Below are positions 10,337-22,489 of a stretch of DNA of 64,000 bases, piece by piece. Source of the DNA: Wolfiporia cocos (Eukaryota > Basidiomycota > Agaricomycetes > Polyporales > Phaeolaceae); the NCBI GenBank assembly GCA_029448655.1, contig JACCLO010000018.1, positions 310,001-374,000 on the forward strand, written 5' to 3'. The notes under the pieces were generated by a model, which did not search any database, was not told the DNA's origin, and saw nothing but the letters and a program-made list of their open reading frames with translations. Made by a program: the position numbers and the translations under genes. Numbering within the stretch: position 1 is the stretch's first letter; the number at the start of each line of letters is the position of its first letter.

Positions 10337-12116
10337 TGTGGGAAACAGGAGGTGTTGGAGATGGTTGGTTATGACACAAGACACCTTGTGGACTCACCAA
10401 GGCTCCCAGGCTTGGAGAGGAAGAGTGTGCAGGCACAGCAGAGTATGGTTAACTTCTACGGCGAAGCCGAGAGAAGAATAGAACTGGAGTATAGGACGTA
10501 TAAGTCCCTACTTATATACATGTATAGCCCTGACGGCTTACTATTGTATAGTTCTATTACGAAAGAGGTAATGCGGCTTGATGCCGACATTATCCAAGAC
10601 ACTAATCCTACAGTGACCGTGGGAAGCCCTAATGGCTATCCAATCAAAGGGAACGTGTGACATTGCCATGTGATGACGGAGAGAAGTTGGTTGCCGAAGC
10701 GACTGGTATATTCATTGGCCAGAAGGCTGTGATCGTGAGGGACATTGGTCATTGGACCATGTCATGATGTGGCTCAGCGCAAGGCTAGAGCCATATGTGC
10801 TATTGGCTGGAAGCCGTAGCGACATGTGTTGATCATTCAGACCGTGCAGTTACCGATGACAACGGGGTGGTCTAAGACCGGTGTTGCGATATCGCCGGGA
10901 AGGCTGATAGCGTGGGATATTGCCATTGGGTGATATTCCTGGGATTGGTGCGTGGTTTAGTTCTAGCACCGGGGATCCGTTAGTTCCGGATTCCAGAAGG
11001 TTTCCATCAGAGATGGTAACTGTGGTGGCTATGATCCTTGATGATCGGAGCCGGGGTTTGGTATTCGCCGTGATGGCAGAAGACTGAGACTTGGTATATG
11101 CCAAGTCCGTTGTGAGGCCGCGAAGGCCGTTCCAATAATACATTGCTGCAAGGCGATGTTTGTTGGTGTTGACGTTATTATGTGAGGCGTCACTCGCGTG
11201 CCGAGATGCCGGAGCATTCTATGGCGTAGCATTGTGTCTTTGAGGCATGGCCCGAAGTAACTATGGCGCCGAGGCGACCAGCGGGATATGCCGAAGGACT
11301 TATGCATGGTTGGCAAGTATTTGGATAAGCGTGGATAGATGTGTATAACCTCAGAATAATTGCTAGAATTAGCGGAAAAATGCTTAAAATATGCCCCAAG
11401 AACGTCTTGTGACAGGTTAGGTGGATGTGTCCCTGGGAGTCTTAGCTGGGGGTCTCGTGGTGAGTTAGGATGGTGCTTATGAGTGAGCGATGGGGTTCTG
11501 GCAGTGGGTGATTGGTTGGGTTAGGTGCACTGCCTGGCTCATTGTGCTGCTTCCATTCATGTGACCTTGTGACTGAGGGCTTTGGACTGGTTAACAGAGT
11601 TGGTGTTCAGGATCAAGGTTCTGGACATGGCTGGTGATGCTTGTGGGTTTGAGTAGCTAGTGATTTGGGTGGACTGTGAGTCTGAGGCTTCTACTAGCTA
11701 TGGCATCAGGTTCCAGCTTGGCTTTGGGGTTGCTGCTTAGAGGTGCTCTGGCATTGTTATGGTCTGGTTTTAGCTTGAGCAGGGTTTGGAAAAGGATTGT
11801 GTCTAAAGGTGTTGAAATTGGCCTGTGACAGGAACACGTGCAGGAAAAGTCAACACCTGTTGCAATATGATGGTCTCAGCAGCGCAGCATGTGGTAATCA
11901 CATGGTGCCATGCTCTGTGACGTGGCGGAGATCGAAAGCGTGTCAACTCCGCAGTGCTTAATATATTGTACACACACACATAATTCCTGCTTCATCTTTC
12001 CTCCATCTGCATCACCGCCCGTCACGCATCAACATCTACCCAGACTTGTTGCTGTGCCCCACGCCGGCTCATACCTCACTCCGGCAGCCCTCAAACGCGT
12101 CCTGTGGCCTACTGCA
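10337..12116. other. Gene-poor stretch with LTR-like sequence
   Basis: It carries a TATA-like 'cttatatacatgtatag' (10511-10527) as in the solo LTRs, an end-like CTTGTGACA at 11406-11414 and another CCTGTGACA at 11822-11830, but no clean pair of ends or target duplication. A 102-residue frame at 10352-10660 crosses the LTR-like part and is not supported as a gene. Confidence 0.4.
11415..11830 (+). repeat. LTR-like segment, relative of 7300-7674
   Basis: GT-rich, non-coding, ending GGCCTGTGACA; shares several words in the same order with the segment at 7300-7674. Probably a diverged LTR of the same family. Confidence 0.4.
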
Positions 12117-13452
12117 ATGCCATCACCACGCAACACTATCTTGGGCAAGCGTCCTCACCAGTCATCAGCCGACTCGACCTTATCCTCCAATTCCGCATGC
12201 GCTCTGGGTCATGGACTCTATCTGCTAACCTCCGACCCGACCCCCGATGCGAAACGACCAAGAATATCGGCCACGCAGACCGATGACGACTCTAACAAGG
12301 AGAACATACCACCTTTCGTGGGCAAGGTTATCAACGGCCGATTGCCAAGATCGACGCGTTCATTACGCCGCACGACCTCTAGCTCTTCGACGCGATCGCG
12401 TAATGGTGAGTACCGTCGGACGCGACTTGACACGTGTCTAATGGCGTACAGCCCCTCGAGAGGACCCCATCCCTGAAAGCGCGGAACGCGCAAAGAAGTT
12501 CCTTCCTACGCCGACTTTGACCCTGCTCACGAAGAAAGTCGTGTCCCAAACTGGCGATGTCCGTGCTACCTTTGAGGTCCTACGCGGCGCGATTGACCTC
12601 GCTGTCACGGCGACAGTGACCCCAGACTCGCTGGGCATGCCAGCGCCAGTCGTCATCCCTTCACACATCCTTTCCGCGCTCAAGGCACACTCGCCTGCCG
12701 CGGCCTCTGCACGCCTGGCTGAATTCACATCGGTGACGGCCCCCACAGCCACTGCAACGGTGACCAGCAGGCCAGTCGACAGCGAAATCGTCGCAAAAGT
12801 GCACGGGCTCAGCCTGCAGCAGCACCTCGTTCTCCTCGTCATGGTCTTGGCCCGTAAGCGTCTCGACGCGGGATTGACCCTCTCTGGCTCCCTCACGGCC
12901 TCCAGTCCCAGCCCGCTGCGTTCGCCGATCAAACGCACCGTGTCCATGATCGCGGCGGCATCCCCCCGTAAGACGGCCTCACCCTCGCCGTCGACGTCAA
13001 TGGATACGACGCAGCTGTACGCAGTCTACAGCGAGATCCTCACACGTAGCGACGCCGCGCTCTTCGCGCCTGTCTCGCACAGCGAGTTTTGCGACCTCCT
13101 CGGCGTGCTCGAGACCGTGGGCCTCGTCCTGTTATCAAGCACGGGGGGAATGCCCGGCACTCCATCTAAGATGCTGCGCAAGGACCTGAGACGCATAACT
13201 TCATTCAATGCGGGCAAGTGTAGCCAAGATGTGCACCTCGTCGAGACTGTGCGCACGGAGGAAGTTGCACGTGGGCTCGGGATCGCCACAGGTGCCGATG
13301 CCAGCAATGAGGCATCCGCCGCGGTAGACGTACGCAAGGAAGAGGTGTGCACCATCTGGGAGCGCGAGCACGCGCGGATTGCACGGGAAACGAAGGCCAT
13401 GGCCCGCGCTGCGAAACCGGCAGACGTGTTCGAGGACGCGATGGAGGCTTGA
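12117..13452 (+). CDS. Cdc6/Cdc18-like protein lacking the AAA+ ATPase core
   Basis: Model: exons 12117-12405 and 12452-13452 with a 46-base GT-AG intron (branch-like TCTAATG at 12437), giving 429 residues. The N-terminal exon is basic and serine-rich with 'KRPRIS' and a KEN box in 'DDSNKENIPP', the degron type recognised by the anaphase-promoting complex. Exon 2 begins near the end of the AAA+ fold ('TKKVVSQTGDVRATFEVLRG') and continues into the winged-helix domain ('LSLQQHLVLLVMVLARKRL', 'YAVYSEI...SEFCDLLGVLETVGLVLLSS'). Cdc6 loads the MCM helicase at origins. The Walker A, Walker B and sensor 1 region (roughly 200 residues or more) is absent, although the frame is unbroken. Likely a truncated duplicate; alternatively a deletion in this assembly. 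Confidence 0.75.
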
Positions 13453-13689
13453 TCGCGATTGCCGTGCCCTCCCGTCAAGCTTAAGTAAAAGTTGCAATAG
13501 CCTGCCGAAGGCGAAGTGTATTCTGATAGATTCAGTGACCCCACTCAACCTGTGCTCCGTGTACTCGTCTTCGTCTTTGTCCCGCCGCAATTCTTCGCTG
13601 TACCATTTCCTCTTGTCAATGTCCGTTCTCATTCGCATCAATATTCGGAGTCGGAAAAGAACAATCAGTTTGTAAAAAAAGTCTTGGCA

Positions 13690-13995
13690 TTTGTGTTACT
13701 ACATACGCTTGACTGCCACCGAAACCACATCTCAGACCTCAGTGCGTTATGCGTGCTTCCGAAGGCAGAGAAGGCCCACGCAGGCGACAACGCGGTGCAC
13801 GCGCTTGACGTCGCGTTTGGGCCCGCATTGAAGGAGCTCGACATGTCGCACAACGATATCACGCAGCTCACGCTCGTGCCCGGCCCACTCGAGCAGCCGT
13901 ACACGCTGACGGTCCTCGACATCTCGCATGTGAAGCTTTCCTCGCCCGACGAGCGCGCTCGAGACGCTCCGCCTCGACCACACCAGCGAAATCTG
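13690..13995 (+). pseudogene. Leucine-rich repeat fragment, adenylate cyclase-like
   Basis: The frame shows leucine-rich repeats: 'LDCHRNHISDLSALCVLP', 'LKELDMSHNDITQLTLVPG' and 'TLTVLDISHVKLSS'. These resemble the repeat region of fungal adenylate cyclase as I remember it, where the repeats bind Ras. Near 13955 the frame shifts: the next repeat ('ALETLRLDHTS') is in another frame. No start, no catalytic domain, and the fragment is bounded by the Cdc6-like gene (stop 240 bases upstream) and the Brr2 fragment. Any leucine-rich-repeat gene could be the source, so the family name is tentative. Confidence 0.5.
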
Positions 13996-14292
13996 CGTTG
14001 GACTTGTGCAAAATGGTTGAGTGCAGAATGTAAGCATCGGCTTCGCCGTGCCCATGAGGATGCGTTCATTGAGCACGATTACAGGTTGGGCTCGATGACA
14101 CCACTACGACAATTTAAGGGTGTACCTGCAGAGATTATTCGCAAGGCTGAAGGCAAGCAATTCGTGAATCAGTCGCATCATCTTCATGAACCAAACTGAA
14201 CTTCCATCAATCAGCCTCGGTACCGGTACTTTGATCTGGTGAGCTGCAGATCAGCTCACTGGGCATAGTTATGTGCTGATGCTTTTGCGCAG

Positions 14293-15484
14293 AGTCCCCC
14301 TGAGATCGGTGAGCTCATTGGCATTCAAAATGCGGGGAGACTGGTGCACCGCCTCGTTCATAGCTTCCCAAAGTTATAGTAAGTTCCCTATCATGCACCC
14401 CGCTGCTGACGCTGATGACGTTCTTAGGTTTCAGGCACAAGTTCAGCCGATTACTCGAAGCCTCCTTCGCATAGATCTCACCATCATTCCTGACTTCCGC
14501 TGGGACGAAAAGATCCACGGTACAGCGGAGTCGTTCTGGATTATGTTGGAAGACGTTGATGGCGAGATTATCTTGTTCCACGACACTTTCATTCTCCGGC
14601 AGCGTTACGCGGAAGAAGAACACAACGTTACCCTTATTGTGCCCATGTTTGAGCCAGTACCGCCGAACTACTACATCTCAATTGTGTCCGATCGCTGGTT
14701 GCATGCGGAAACGCGACTGCCGATCTCATTCAAACACCTCATCCTCCCGGAGAAGTTCCCGCAACAGACGCCTCTTCTGGACCTGCAGGCATTGCCTCTT
14801 TCTGCCCTTCATAAAAAGGAATTCGAAAGCATCTACTCATCGGCCATCCAGACGTCCAACAAGATTCAAACACAGGTCTTCCAGGCTCTGTTACACGACT
14901 GATGAGAATGTCTTTGTTGGTGCGCCTACCGGTAGTGGTAAGACAATCTGCACCGAGTTTGTTCTCCTCAGATTATGGAGCAAACGGGACCATCAACGAG
15001 CGGTATGCATTGAGTCATATCAAGAAATGGTTGACCCGCGAGTTTCCGAGTGGCGCAACAAGTTCGGTGGTCTCCAAGGAGGCAAAGAAATTGACTGGAG
15101 AGACCAGTGCCGATCTACGGCTATTGGAGAAGGGCGATCTCATCGTCTGTACGCCTACACAAGCAAGGTCCGCTTTGATTCTCTGCACCGCTAACGCTGT
15201 GCGATGTAGTGGGATGTCCTGTCGCGCAGATGGCGTCAGCGTAAGAACGTCCAGACGATTGGTTTGATTATTGCCGACGAGGTTCAGCTTGTTGGTGGCG
15301 AAGTTGGACCCACTTACGAGGTTGTCGTTTCTCGCACCCGTTACGTCTCCGCGCAAACGGAGATCGAGACTCGTATCGTCGCATGTGGCGTCTCATTAGC
15401 GAACGCGCGGGACCTGGGCGAATGGATGGGCGCACCATCACACGCGATTTTCAATTCCCCTCCGGGCATGAATGTTTTTATCTG
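14293..15484 (+). pseudogene. Brr2-type (U5 snRNP) helicase fragment
   Basis: Residue strings match the middle of Brr2, the Ski2-like helicase that unwinds U4/U6 RNA in the spliceosome: 'IGELIGIQNAGRLVHRLVHS' (14305-14364), 'QVQPITRSLLRIDLTI', 'SDRWLHAETRLPISFKHLIL', then the second-cassette Walker A 'VFVGAPTGSGKTIC' (14911-14952), 'AVCIESYQEMVD', 'TSADLRLLEKGDLIVCTPTQ', and 'ADEVQLVGGEVGPTYEVV' (15266-15322). Introns are retained (about 14379-14440 and 15170-15209). Lesions: a codon conflict at the first intron, frameshifts near 14900 and 15080-15100, and a stop at 15482. Less than a quarter of a full Brr2 (about 2,100 residues) is present. Non-functional fragment. Confidence 0.85.
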
Positions 15485-15877
15485 AGGAGCCTTTACATTG
15501 ATACCGTCGCGCTCTGCGCGCCAAGCTCGTGCCGCAGTGAGAGCTGTCCGGCATGTACTGTGGCGTATGATAGACGCCGGACATCCGGAATTTGCCGTTC
15601 CCCTGCGGTTCCCCTACGGTTACCCCTCCCCAGTTTAAACTCAGAACGGCTGGTTCCTGGCTTGGCTCACGCTTGGCTCACGTTACTTGGCAGTCACACT
15701 GGCAGTGAAGTCACGCTGGCAGTAAACTGGGACCGAGGATAAAAGTAAATATTGATTATGTTCCCAGGGTTGAACGTACGTTGAACGTTGACTTGCAAGT
15801 TGTTGCCTCCGCCCTCACCTCCACCCTCACCACACCCCTCCTCCCGACCCTCATTGGTCAGTGCAAACGAACATGAC

Positions 15878-18818
15878 ATGTCAGAGCCGTCCTACTCGAA
15901 GAAGAAGCGCGCTGCTTTCAAATTGTCCGCTGACCCACCGAGAAAGCAGTCAGTGGCAGCATATCACAGACACCAGACTCTGCACATTGGGTCGGGTAGT
16001 GTGCGATCAGAACGTCAGTCCACTGCCGTTGCTAAGCTCGGTATGTTGACGTGAATATAGCGAGGAAAGCCCGCTCCGCTAGAGGAAACGGGCAATCTCA
16101 GAAGTGCAAGGACATGTTGACCATGGTGCCACCGCTGACGCCCATCAGAAACCTGGAGAGAAGTATATATATAGGATCGAGACGCCCTTGTTACCCGATA
16201 GCCTCCCTCAGTCGGAGCTTCTTCGTCAGCTCACGGACGAATTGCTCGACTCCTGGTTCATGATGCCTCCCGAATTTGTCGACAGAGTTTTCCCTCATGC
16301 TATATATCCCAACGATGTGTCTTCAATTCTGCTCAACGACCCCGCAATCGAATCCGTGTGGGGGGCAGGCTACATTTTATCTCTGCTTCCACGATCGCGA
16401 CTACCGTTCTTACGCCGTCGGCTGAGGGCCTTTCGGGGGTAAGCGTAGAAGCTTCGTTCCATTCGATGCCGACTCCTTATTCCGCTTCAGGATCCCTCCC
16501 ATGGCAGGACATATACTGAGGTTCATGACGCATGCCATCGTTACGCCGAGCATATCGCCCCAATTTCTACGGCTGCCACTTCGGTTTGTCCCGCTCCTCA
16601 GGATGCTCCCATTCTCATTCAACCTGATTTCTCGGGGTCGCCGACGTGGCTATCGTCGTCACTACACCGGAGTCCCGCTGATCTCAGCGCCACGGATCCA
16701 AGCGTCAATGACCAGGAGAAAGTCGAGGATGAGGAGGTTGTCGCTTCCTGGTTAAATCTGTTATCCAAGATTATCGATTATCGACTTCAAGAACGACGCC
16801 TGAACCGTTCGGTACTTTGCCCCCAGCTCCAGCGAATGTGGTCAGGCAGTAACCCTCAGACTCCAATCATCCTCCACCACGTCATCCATAGCCGGACTAT
16901 CCAGTGGTCGCACGTGCAAGCTTTGTGCGAGGTCACCAGAACCGATCAAAAGGACGATCTTAACGGTCGCCTCGCTCGCGATGCGTATCGGGCCTTCAAG
17001 AATCAGCCATTCCGGCGATTTGTCCCAGCACTCGCCATTATCGACGAGCACTTTGTTCTCTACATCTTCGACCGCTCGGGGGTTCTATATACGGAGGATT
17101 ACCCATTCACCCCCGTAAAACAAGCCCCTCTTCTTGCGTATTATCTACAGCCTCATGTTCGCGCCGTTGGACTACCTCGGCATTGATCTCTCCGTCACTT
17201 ACCCAACGAACGGGTATTCCTTCGGCAGACCGATCACTGTCCGTGTAGACGAGTCTGAGTACGTCATCGACGACGCGGGATGCAATGTGTTTCAAAGCAA
17301 CTGCCTTCAAGGCCGAGCGACGTCTTGTTGGGTGGTCCATGAGCCAGGAAGTGATCGCAAGCTGCTCCTAAAGGACAGTTAGTGCGATAAGAATCGGAAA
17401 CCTCACGAGCTGGTGGTTTACGGGGTCCTGAAGAAGGCGATCGAGGAGCATCGTGCGGGAAAGAAACCCATCCCTGTCGCGATACCTGTCATAGAGAAAG
17501 CCAGCGTCGTCTTCGTCGACTCCATGCATCGCCGTTTCGACGACACCGAGCATGTCCGCAAACTACACACCATGTTCGAGATCCCTTAGGAAATCACTAT
17601 CCGCCAGCATATCCGCCTAATATTGCAGAACGTTGGCTATCCGCTCACAGACTTTGAGTCTCGTCTCGAGCTGATCGAAGCCATCAGCGACATCGTCGAG
17701 GGTCAGTAACTCTCGCCTCATCTAGCCTATCGTCTGTCTGACCGTGCGTTGGCTTAGCCCATCGTTTCCTCTACTCGTGCAACTTTGTCCATCGTGACCT
17801 GAGCCTTTCCAACATGCTTCTCCAAGATGGACCTATCCGAGATGAACGCAGTTGCTCTGTTACTCGCACGTCTGCGACGTCTGTGCACCGTCGTCGCCGC
17901 GGCTTGCTGATTGACTTCGACCATTGTGCGTATGTAGTGTCCTCTGGGGCACCACAGGACATGGCTCCTGGGCAAGAGCGAGTGCTTCCGACTGTGACGG
18001 TATGTCCTGGCGTTATGTTTTGCGCAAGAATACTCATGACTATTGCGTGGTAGGGAACAATTCCTTTTATGGCCGTTGGCGTCCTCCATGCGGGCACGCT
18101 TGGCACAGAAAGCGCATCTCGCTTCGTTCACTACCCCTCGTATGATCTGGAGTCTATTCTGTACGTCATTATATGGCTGTGCATCAAGTGCGTCGTCTGT
18201 TTGTCGTCATCCTGCAAACGTCTCAACCCATGTATCAGATACAGCGGTTCTGGTAAACCCCGGAAAGAGAACCCGATGCTCGAGCAGTTGCCAACGAACC
18301 ACTGGTACGACTCAACGACCGACATTTCTAGCCAGCTCAGCTATGCCCAGTATCGTGATCATAAGGTTGCGCAGCTGACGAACCTGAACCGCCTCATCTT
18401 TCCGTGGTTCGAGCCCTACTTCAGCGAATCGACGAAGCAGTGCGTGGCGCACTATGTGGCAGCGCTCTTTGGGTGGCCCCGTCCGGACGTCAATCTCGTC
18501 TCCGCCTTCGAATCCTCTGGTCCCTTGGGCAGCATGATTTCGAATTCCGCTGCTAGGTGGGACGATGTTTCACGGGTCCTAGAGGAGACGGCTACAAAAC
18601 TTCAGAGAGAGGGAGAGCTATCTACGGTCTCGGAGATAGATCATAGCCCAACGAACGCCCAACAAGATGTATCTCCGGGACCGGTCGAAATAGTAGAACC
18701 GAAATTCATCCTGCCTTGGGAGCAGACGTTCCGACCCCTGACAAGTTGGTGGATTTGGAATGCTGCCATCCTTCGAGATAGCCTTCGCGGATCCTTAGCA
18801 CGTCTGTCGCATCAATAG
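15878..18818 (+). pseudogene. FunK1-type fungal protein kinase, decayed copy 1
   Basis: Starts at an ATG (15878) giving a basic N-terminus, and follows the same exon order as the intact copy at 19469. N-terminal region 'LRQLTDELLDSWFM', middle domain 'QPFRRFVPALAIIDEHF' (17002-17052), then a C-lobe with canonical 'HRDLSLSN' (17790-17813), 'LLIDFDHC' (17905-17928) and 'GTIPFMAVGVLHA' (18058 onward), ending at TAG 18816. Lesions: a frameshift near 17120-17134, TAG at 17380 where the other copies have Trp, and TAG at 17587. It is clearly more diverged from copies 2-4 than those are from each other. FunK1 kinases are a fungus-specific, much expanded group of unknown targets. Confidence 0.8.
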
Positions 18819-19468
18819 GGACCGTCTGGAATCTGAGGCGTCGTTTGAGGCTGCGTTCCATGGTTTGGCCGAGCTTCGTCTCAGGGATTGTTCCAATTCG
18901 CGCTCACATAATATTTATTCGGACTGGACGATACTCTCTAACAATAATAGCGGCCCTCGTTCTCTTGAAGCCGTTCCCGATAGTATAACCATGTTGCGCT
19001 TCGAGCTTTGGTATCACACGAGCAGTGAAACGTTGAAATGATATTGTCTGACAATCATCGTAGGCCTAGTGGCCGGCAAGATGTTTGGAAGCTGTCAATG
19101 GATTGGGACTATGCACCAGGGAGAGCGCCCGCCTACGCCTCACGCTTGGCTCACGAGAGGTTATGCCGACCCAGATTCGCATTCTCTTTCAGGAGACGAT
19201 ATCGGTGTCGGTGCTTTATACAATCCCCGCTTGCAACGGGAAAAATCCACTTTGCTAGTTTAGAGAAATTAGTAACTGATTAGGTGATAACTTTCCTGGT
19301 ATTTACTGATACACTAAGGCTTTTCATGATCACTGGGGCATGAGGGCGCTGGTGAGTGGTTTGGAGCCCTGTGGGAGCCAACGATGCCCACGTCGAAGAC
19401 AGGAACTTAAACTATTTATAGAAGCGTTACAGCCAGGTTGCAGCTTCTCCAGCGCTACCACGACCGCA
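18819..19468. other. Intergenic stretch before FunK1 copy 2
   Basis: No supported gene. It contains the motif TCACGCTTGGCTCACG (about 19141-19156), also seen near 15665, which is the reverse complement of the dispersed AGCGTGAGTC motif noted at 22830. Confidence 0.4.
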
Positions 19469-22202
19469 ATGTCGAAGAGAACGCCCGCAGTCAAGCCCGA
19501 ACCGCGCACCAGACGTAGCCCCCCCAAGGTCAGCATTGACCACAAGTTCATTATCAAGCCACAAGGTGAGTGGAGTCAATTGATCTCCTACCAGTGGGAG
19601 CGCTGATGCCTGACACAGTCCACATATCTCCTCTAAGGAGATATTACGAACTTCAGAAAGGACACCAACAAGCCGTCAAGCTCGTAGCGACGACATCAAA
19701 CATTACTGCTAAGTGCTTAGAAAACCGAGTATTTAAGTCCGCTTCAATACCTCGACCTGCGGACATGAGCCCAGTTTTCAAGCCGCAGCTACTCACAGAG
19801 CTACAGAGCAACATCTGCGGTGCCTGGGTTAAGGACTGCCCCGGTCTCATTGACCGGCTGTTCCCCCCCGAGACCGTTTTCAGCAACTTGATGTCCGCGT
19901 CGTTGGAACACGAAGATGTGACAATCAAATGGAATGCAAGGCCGAAATTGCTGAAGCCCTCCTCCATAGGCGTCGCATCATCGATGCTTCCTCCCCCGAT
20001 CAGCTCTCACAAGGTGAGTATGCCACCGTCTCACCCCCTATCAACCGCTGAACCTACCCGACTAGTTTTACCAAGGCTCTTCATATGGCACCTCGCCACC
20101 AACATCTAGCTCCTGCCTCACGACCTCACTGCCCGCCGATACATTTCCGAGCACACTCGTTGACCGCAGCGTGCCTCCCAGCCCCAGCGATCCCAGCGTG
20201 CCTCCTCGTGGCGAGAACGAGGAGCAACTGTGTACGTGGTTTAACGGGATGGGTCAGGCCATCTATAATCGTCTCAGCGAGAGTCCCGGAGGCTTCCCAG
20301 CTCCCAAGAGAAAGTGGTCATGGGAGAATTACTCTTCCGGCATCGAGGGCAGGGCTCATCTCCAACCCGATTTGATTCTCCAATATGCCACTTCACTTAC
20401 ACCCGCAAAGAATTGGGGAAGTGTGCAGACGGTCTGCGAGATCACGAAGTCGACGCACTTCCAAAAAAGAATTCGACAGAATCTTCTCTGCACGGCAAGT
20501 GAAATCTTTGACAGTCAGCCGTTTCGTCGTTTCGTTCCAACACTCGCAATCTCCAACGATCAATTCGAAGTCATTGTTTTCGACCACTCAAGGGCCGTGG
20601 AGAGCGAATCGTTCCAGTTCAACGATGAAAACAAAGTGACTTTTCTGCATACCCTATACGGGTTCATGTTCGCGGAAAACGAGTACATCGGCTTTGACCC
20701 ACACGTCCAGAACAAGAACGACTTCAGCGATCCCGAGTTCATCTCAATCCCCTCGCATAACGACACGAAGCCAACGCGCCTCCGTGTCCTGAAGCGGCTG
20801 TGCCAGTCCGCTGATGTTTCAGGCCGCGCGACGTCTTCTTGGCTCGTCAGGAACGATGAATCTCACGAGACGTTCGTCTTGAAAGATACCTGGCGCGATA
20901 CGTTGCGACGTCCCTCCGAGCGAGCAGTCTACGCGACCATTATGCGTTCGCAACCTCCCGTTGGGATACCTCGCATTGCGGTAGCATACGATGTCTGTGT
21001 CGGTCCAACGCTCGATCGCCTCGACAACACCACGTTCCTGCGCAAGGTGTTCTCAGGTTCTCGAAACCTCCCTGAAATTACCTACCGACAGCACACCCGT
21101 TTCTTAATTCGTAACGTCGGGGAGGAGTTCACGAGCTTTGCTTCGCGCCTTGAGCTCGTGAATGCTCTTATCGATATTGTTGATGGTGAGTGTATGGACG
21201 CCTTCAAACCGGTGAGCCTACCTAACCGCGATATCATAGCCCTCGAGTGGCTTTACAAGCACAACTGTGTTCATCGCAATGTCAGTTTGTCCAACATCCT
21301 TCTCCAAGGCTCTGGTCCAGAGCGCCACGGCCTCCTGGTTGATTTTGACTACTGCGGATATGTGATCGAAGAAACAGAAGCATCCCCTCCCGCATCTGAC
21401 CCAGATGGATCACCAGAACTACGGCCACTCCCCCCAATCACGGTATGCTAAGACATCTCGTCGCTCTGGGAATTATGCTCATCATTCATCTCTAGGGGAA
21501 ATTTGTGTTCATGGCCATTGGCCTGCTTCACAGTCTCTCCTGCGATCCCGCACAGATGACAAATTTTGTTCACTACTCCGCCTTTGATCTCGAGTCGATC
21601 CTGTACATCATCATTTGGCTGTGCATTAGGTATTTGGCGTCAAGTTTACTTTCGTTATACACCGTGCTGAACATTGTGCTAGGTACAGGGGTCCCCACGG
21701 GATGGAGAGAATCCACCATGCAAAGTTGGAGAAAGAGCCAACATGCAACTGGCTCGGGTCTGACACCAGGGACATCCCGTACTACCGAGTCTTCGAAGCC
21801 AAGCTTGCCGCCGTGCATAACGTGGACTACGTCGTCTTGCGGTGGTTCCACCCATACTTCGGCGATATCATGAAGCAATGTGTGCGGAACTATATACGAG
21901 CGCTCTTCGGTGAGACCATCCATGCCGCTGATCGTGCACAGCCTCCTCCCAGCATCATCAAGAACTCGGCTTCCCGTTGGGATGCTGTTCGCCAGGTCCT
22001 GCGAGAGACAGCCTCTCAATTAAGGGAGGGCCCCAATGTGCTCGACGTTGCTGACATTGACTGGGATACGTTTGAGTCAGAGCAGGATGGCTCTCACTAT
22101 CTGAGCCCTGAGGTGTTACCGAAATCCCGGCAGCCGTTCTCGCAGCCACCACTGGGAGGCGCCGATTTTTATGAGGCGCCTGCTAACCCTGTACCAATGT
22201 GA
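19469..22202 (+). CDS. FunK1-type fungal protein kinase, copy 2 (intact frame, HRN motif)
   Basis: Six exons: 19469-19565, 19619-20013, 20066-21185, 21240-21442, 21496-21629, 21683-22202; introns 52-54 bases, all GT-AG, phases consistent; 822 residues, no lesion. N-terminal region to about residue 260 carries a Pro/Ser-rich linker; the kinase-like C-lobe has 'HRNVSLSN' (His549-Arg550-Asn551), 'LLVDFDYCG' (Asp572-Phe-Asp574), 'FVFMAIGLLH' as activation-segment/P+1 region and 'DLESILYIIIWLCIR'. The catalytic Asp of HRD is Asn here, whereas copy 1 has HRD and copies 3/4 have HCD, so catalysis is doubtful: a possible pseudokinase. The intron 21186-21239 is 54 bases and open, so its retention would insert 18 residues. 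Confidence 0.85.
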
Positions 22203-22224
22203 TCCATCAGCGAAACGCGATAAA

Positions 22225-22312
22225 GTAGATAAGCGTCGTCAGTCTTGTAATCGTGGTCAGTCTTGTAAATGTAGTCAGACTGGTATAGGCCGATAAAATG
22301 TTTTGTATTTGA
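22225..22312 (+). repeat. Dispersed repeat, also at 48318-48380
   Basis: The string AGATAAGCGTCGTCAG and, further on, TAGTCAGACTGG and AGGCCGATAAAAT occur in the same order and spacing here and near 48318-48380. Within this copy an 18-base word (TTGTAATCGTGGTCAGTC, TTGTAAATGTAGTCAGAC) is tandemly repeated. It may be part of a transposon end. Confidence 0.65.
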
Positions 22313-22489
22313 AATTTGCTTGCTTGCTCGGACGTTGGGGCCTGCCTCTCCCGGCTGTGCGAGGGATTGGCCGGCCCCGCCACTAATAGCGTGCACGACG
22401 CTGCGACGAGAACCATGGCTGCGCCTTGGGTTGTCGACAAATCCAGTGGCGAAGAGAAATCTACATTATTGTTAGCGATTTACGACCGG

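Noticed and set aside
10352..10660. 102-residue protein gene
   Set aside because: Crosses an LTR-like region with a TATA-like element and has no domain, codon or splice support.
12218..12947. Minus-strand frames opposite the Cdc6-like gene
   Set aside because: GC-rich antisense shadows; motifs and splice sites support only the plus strand.
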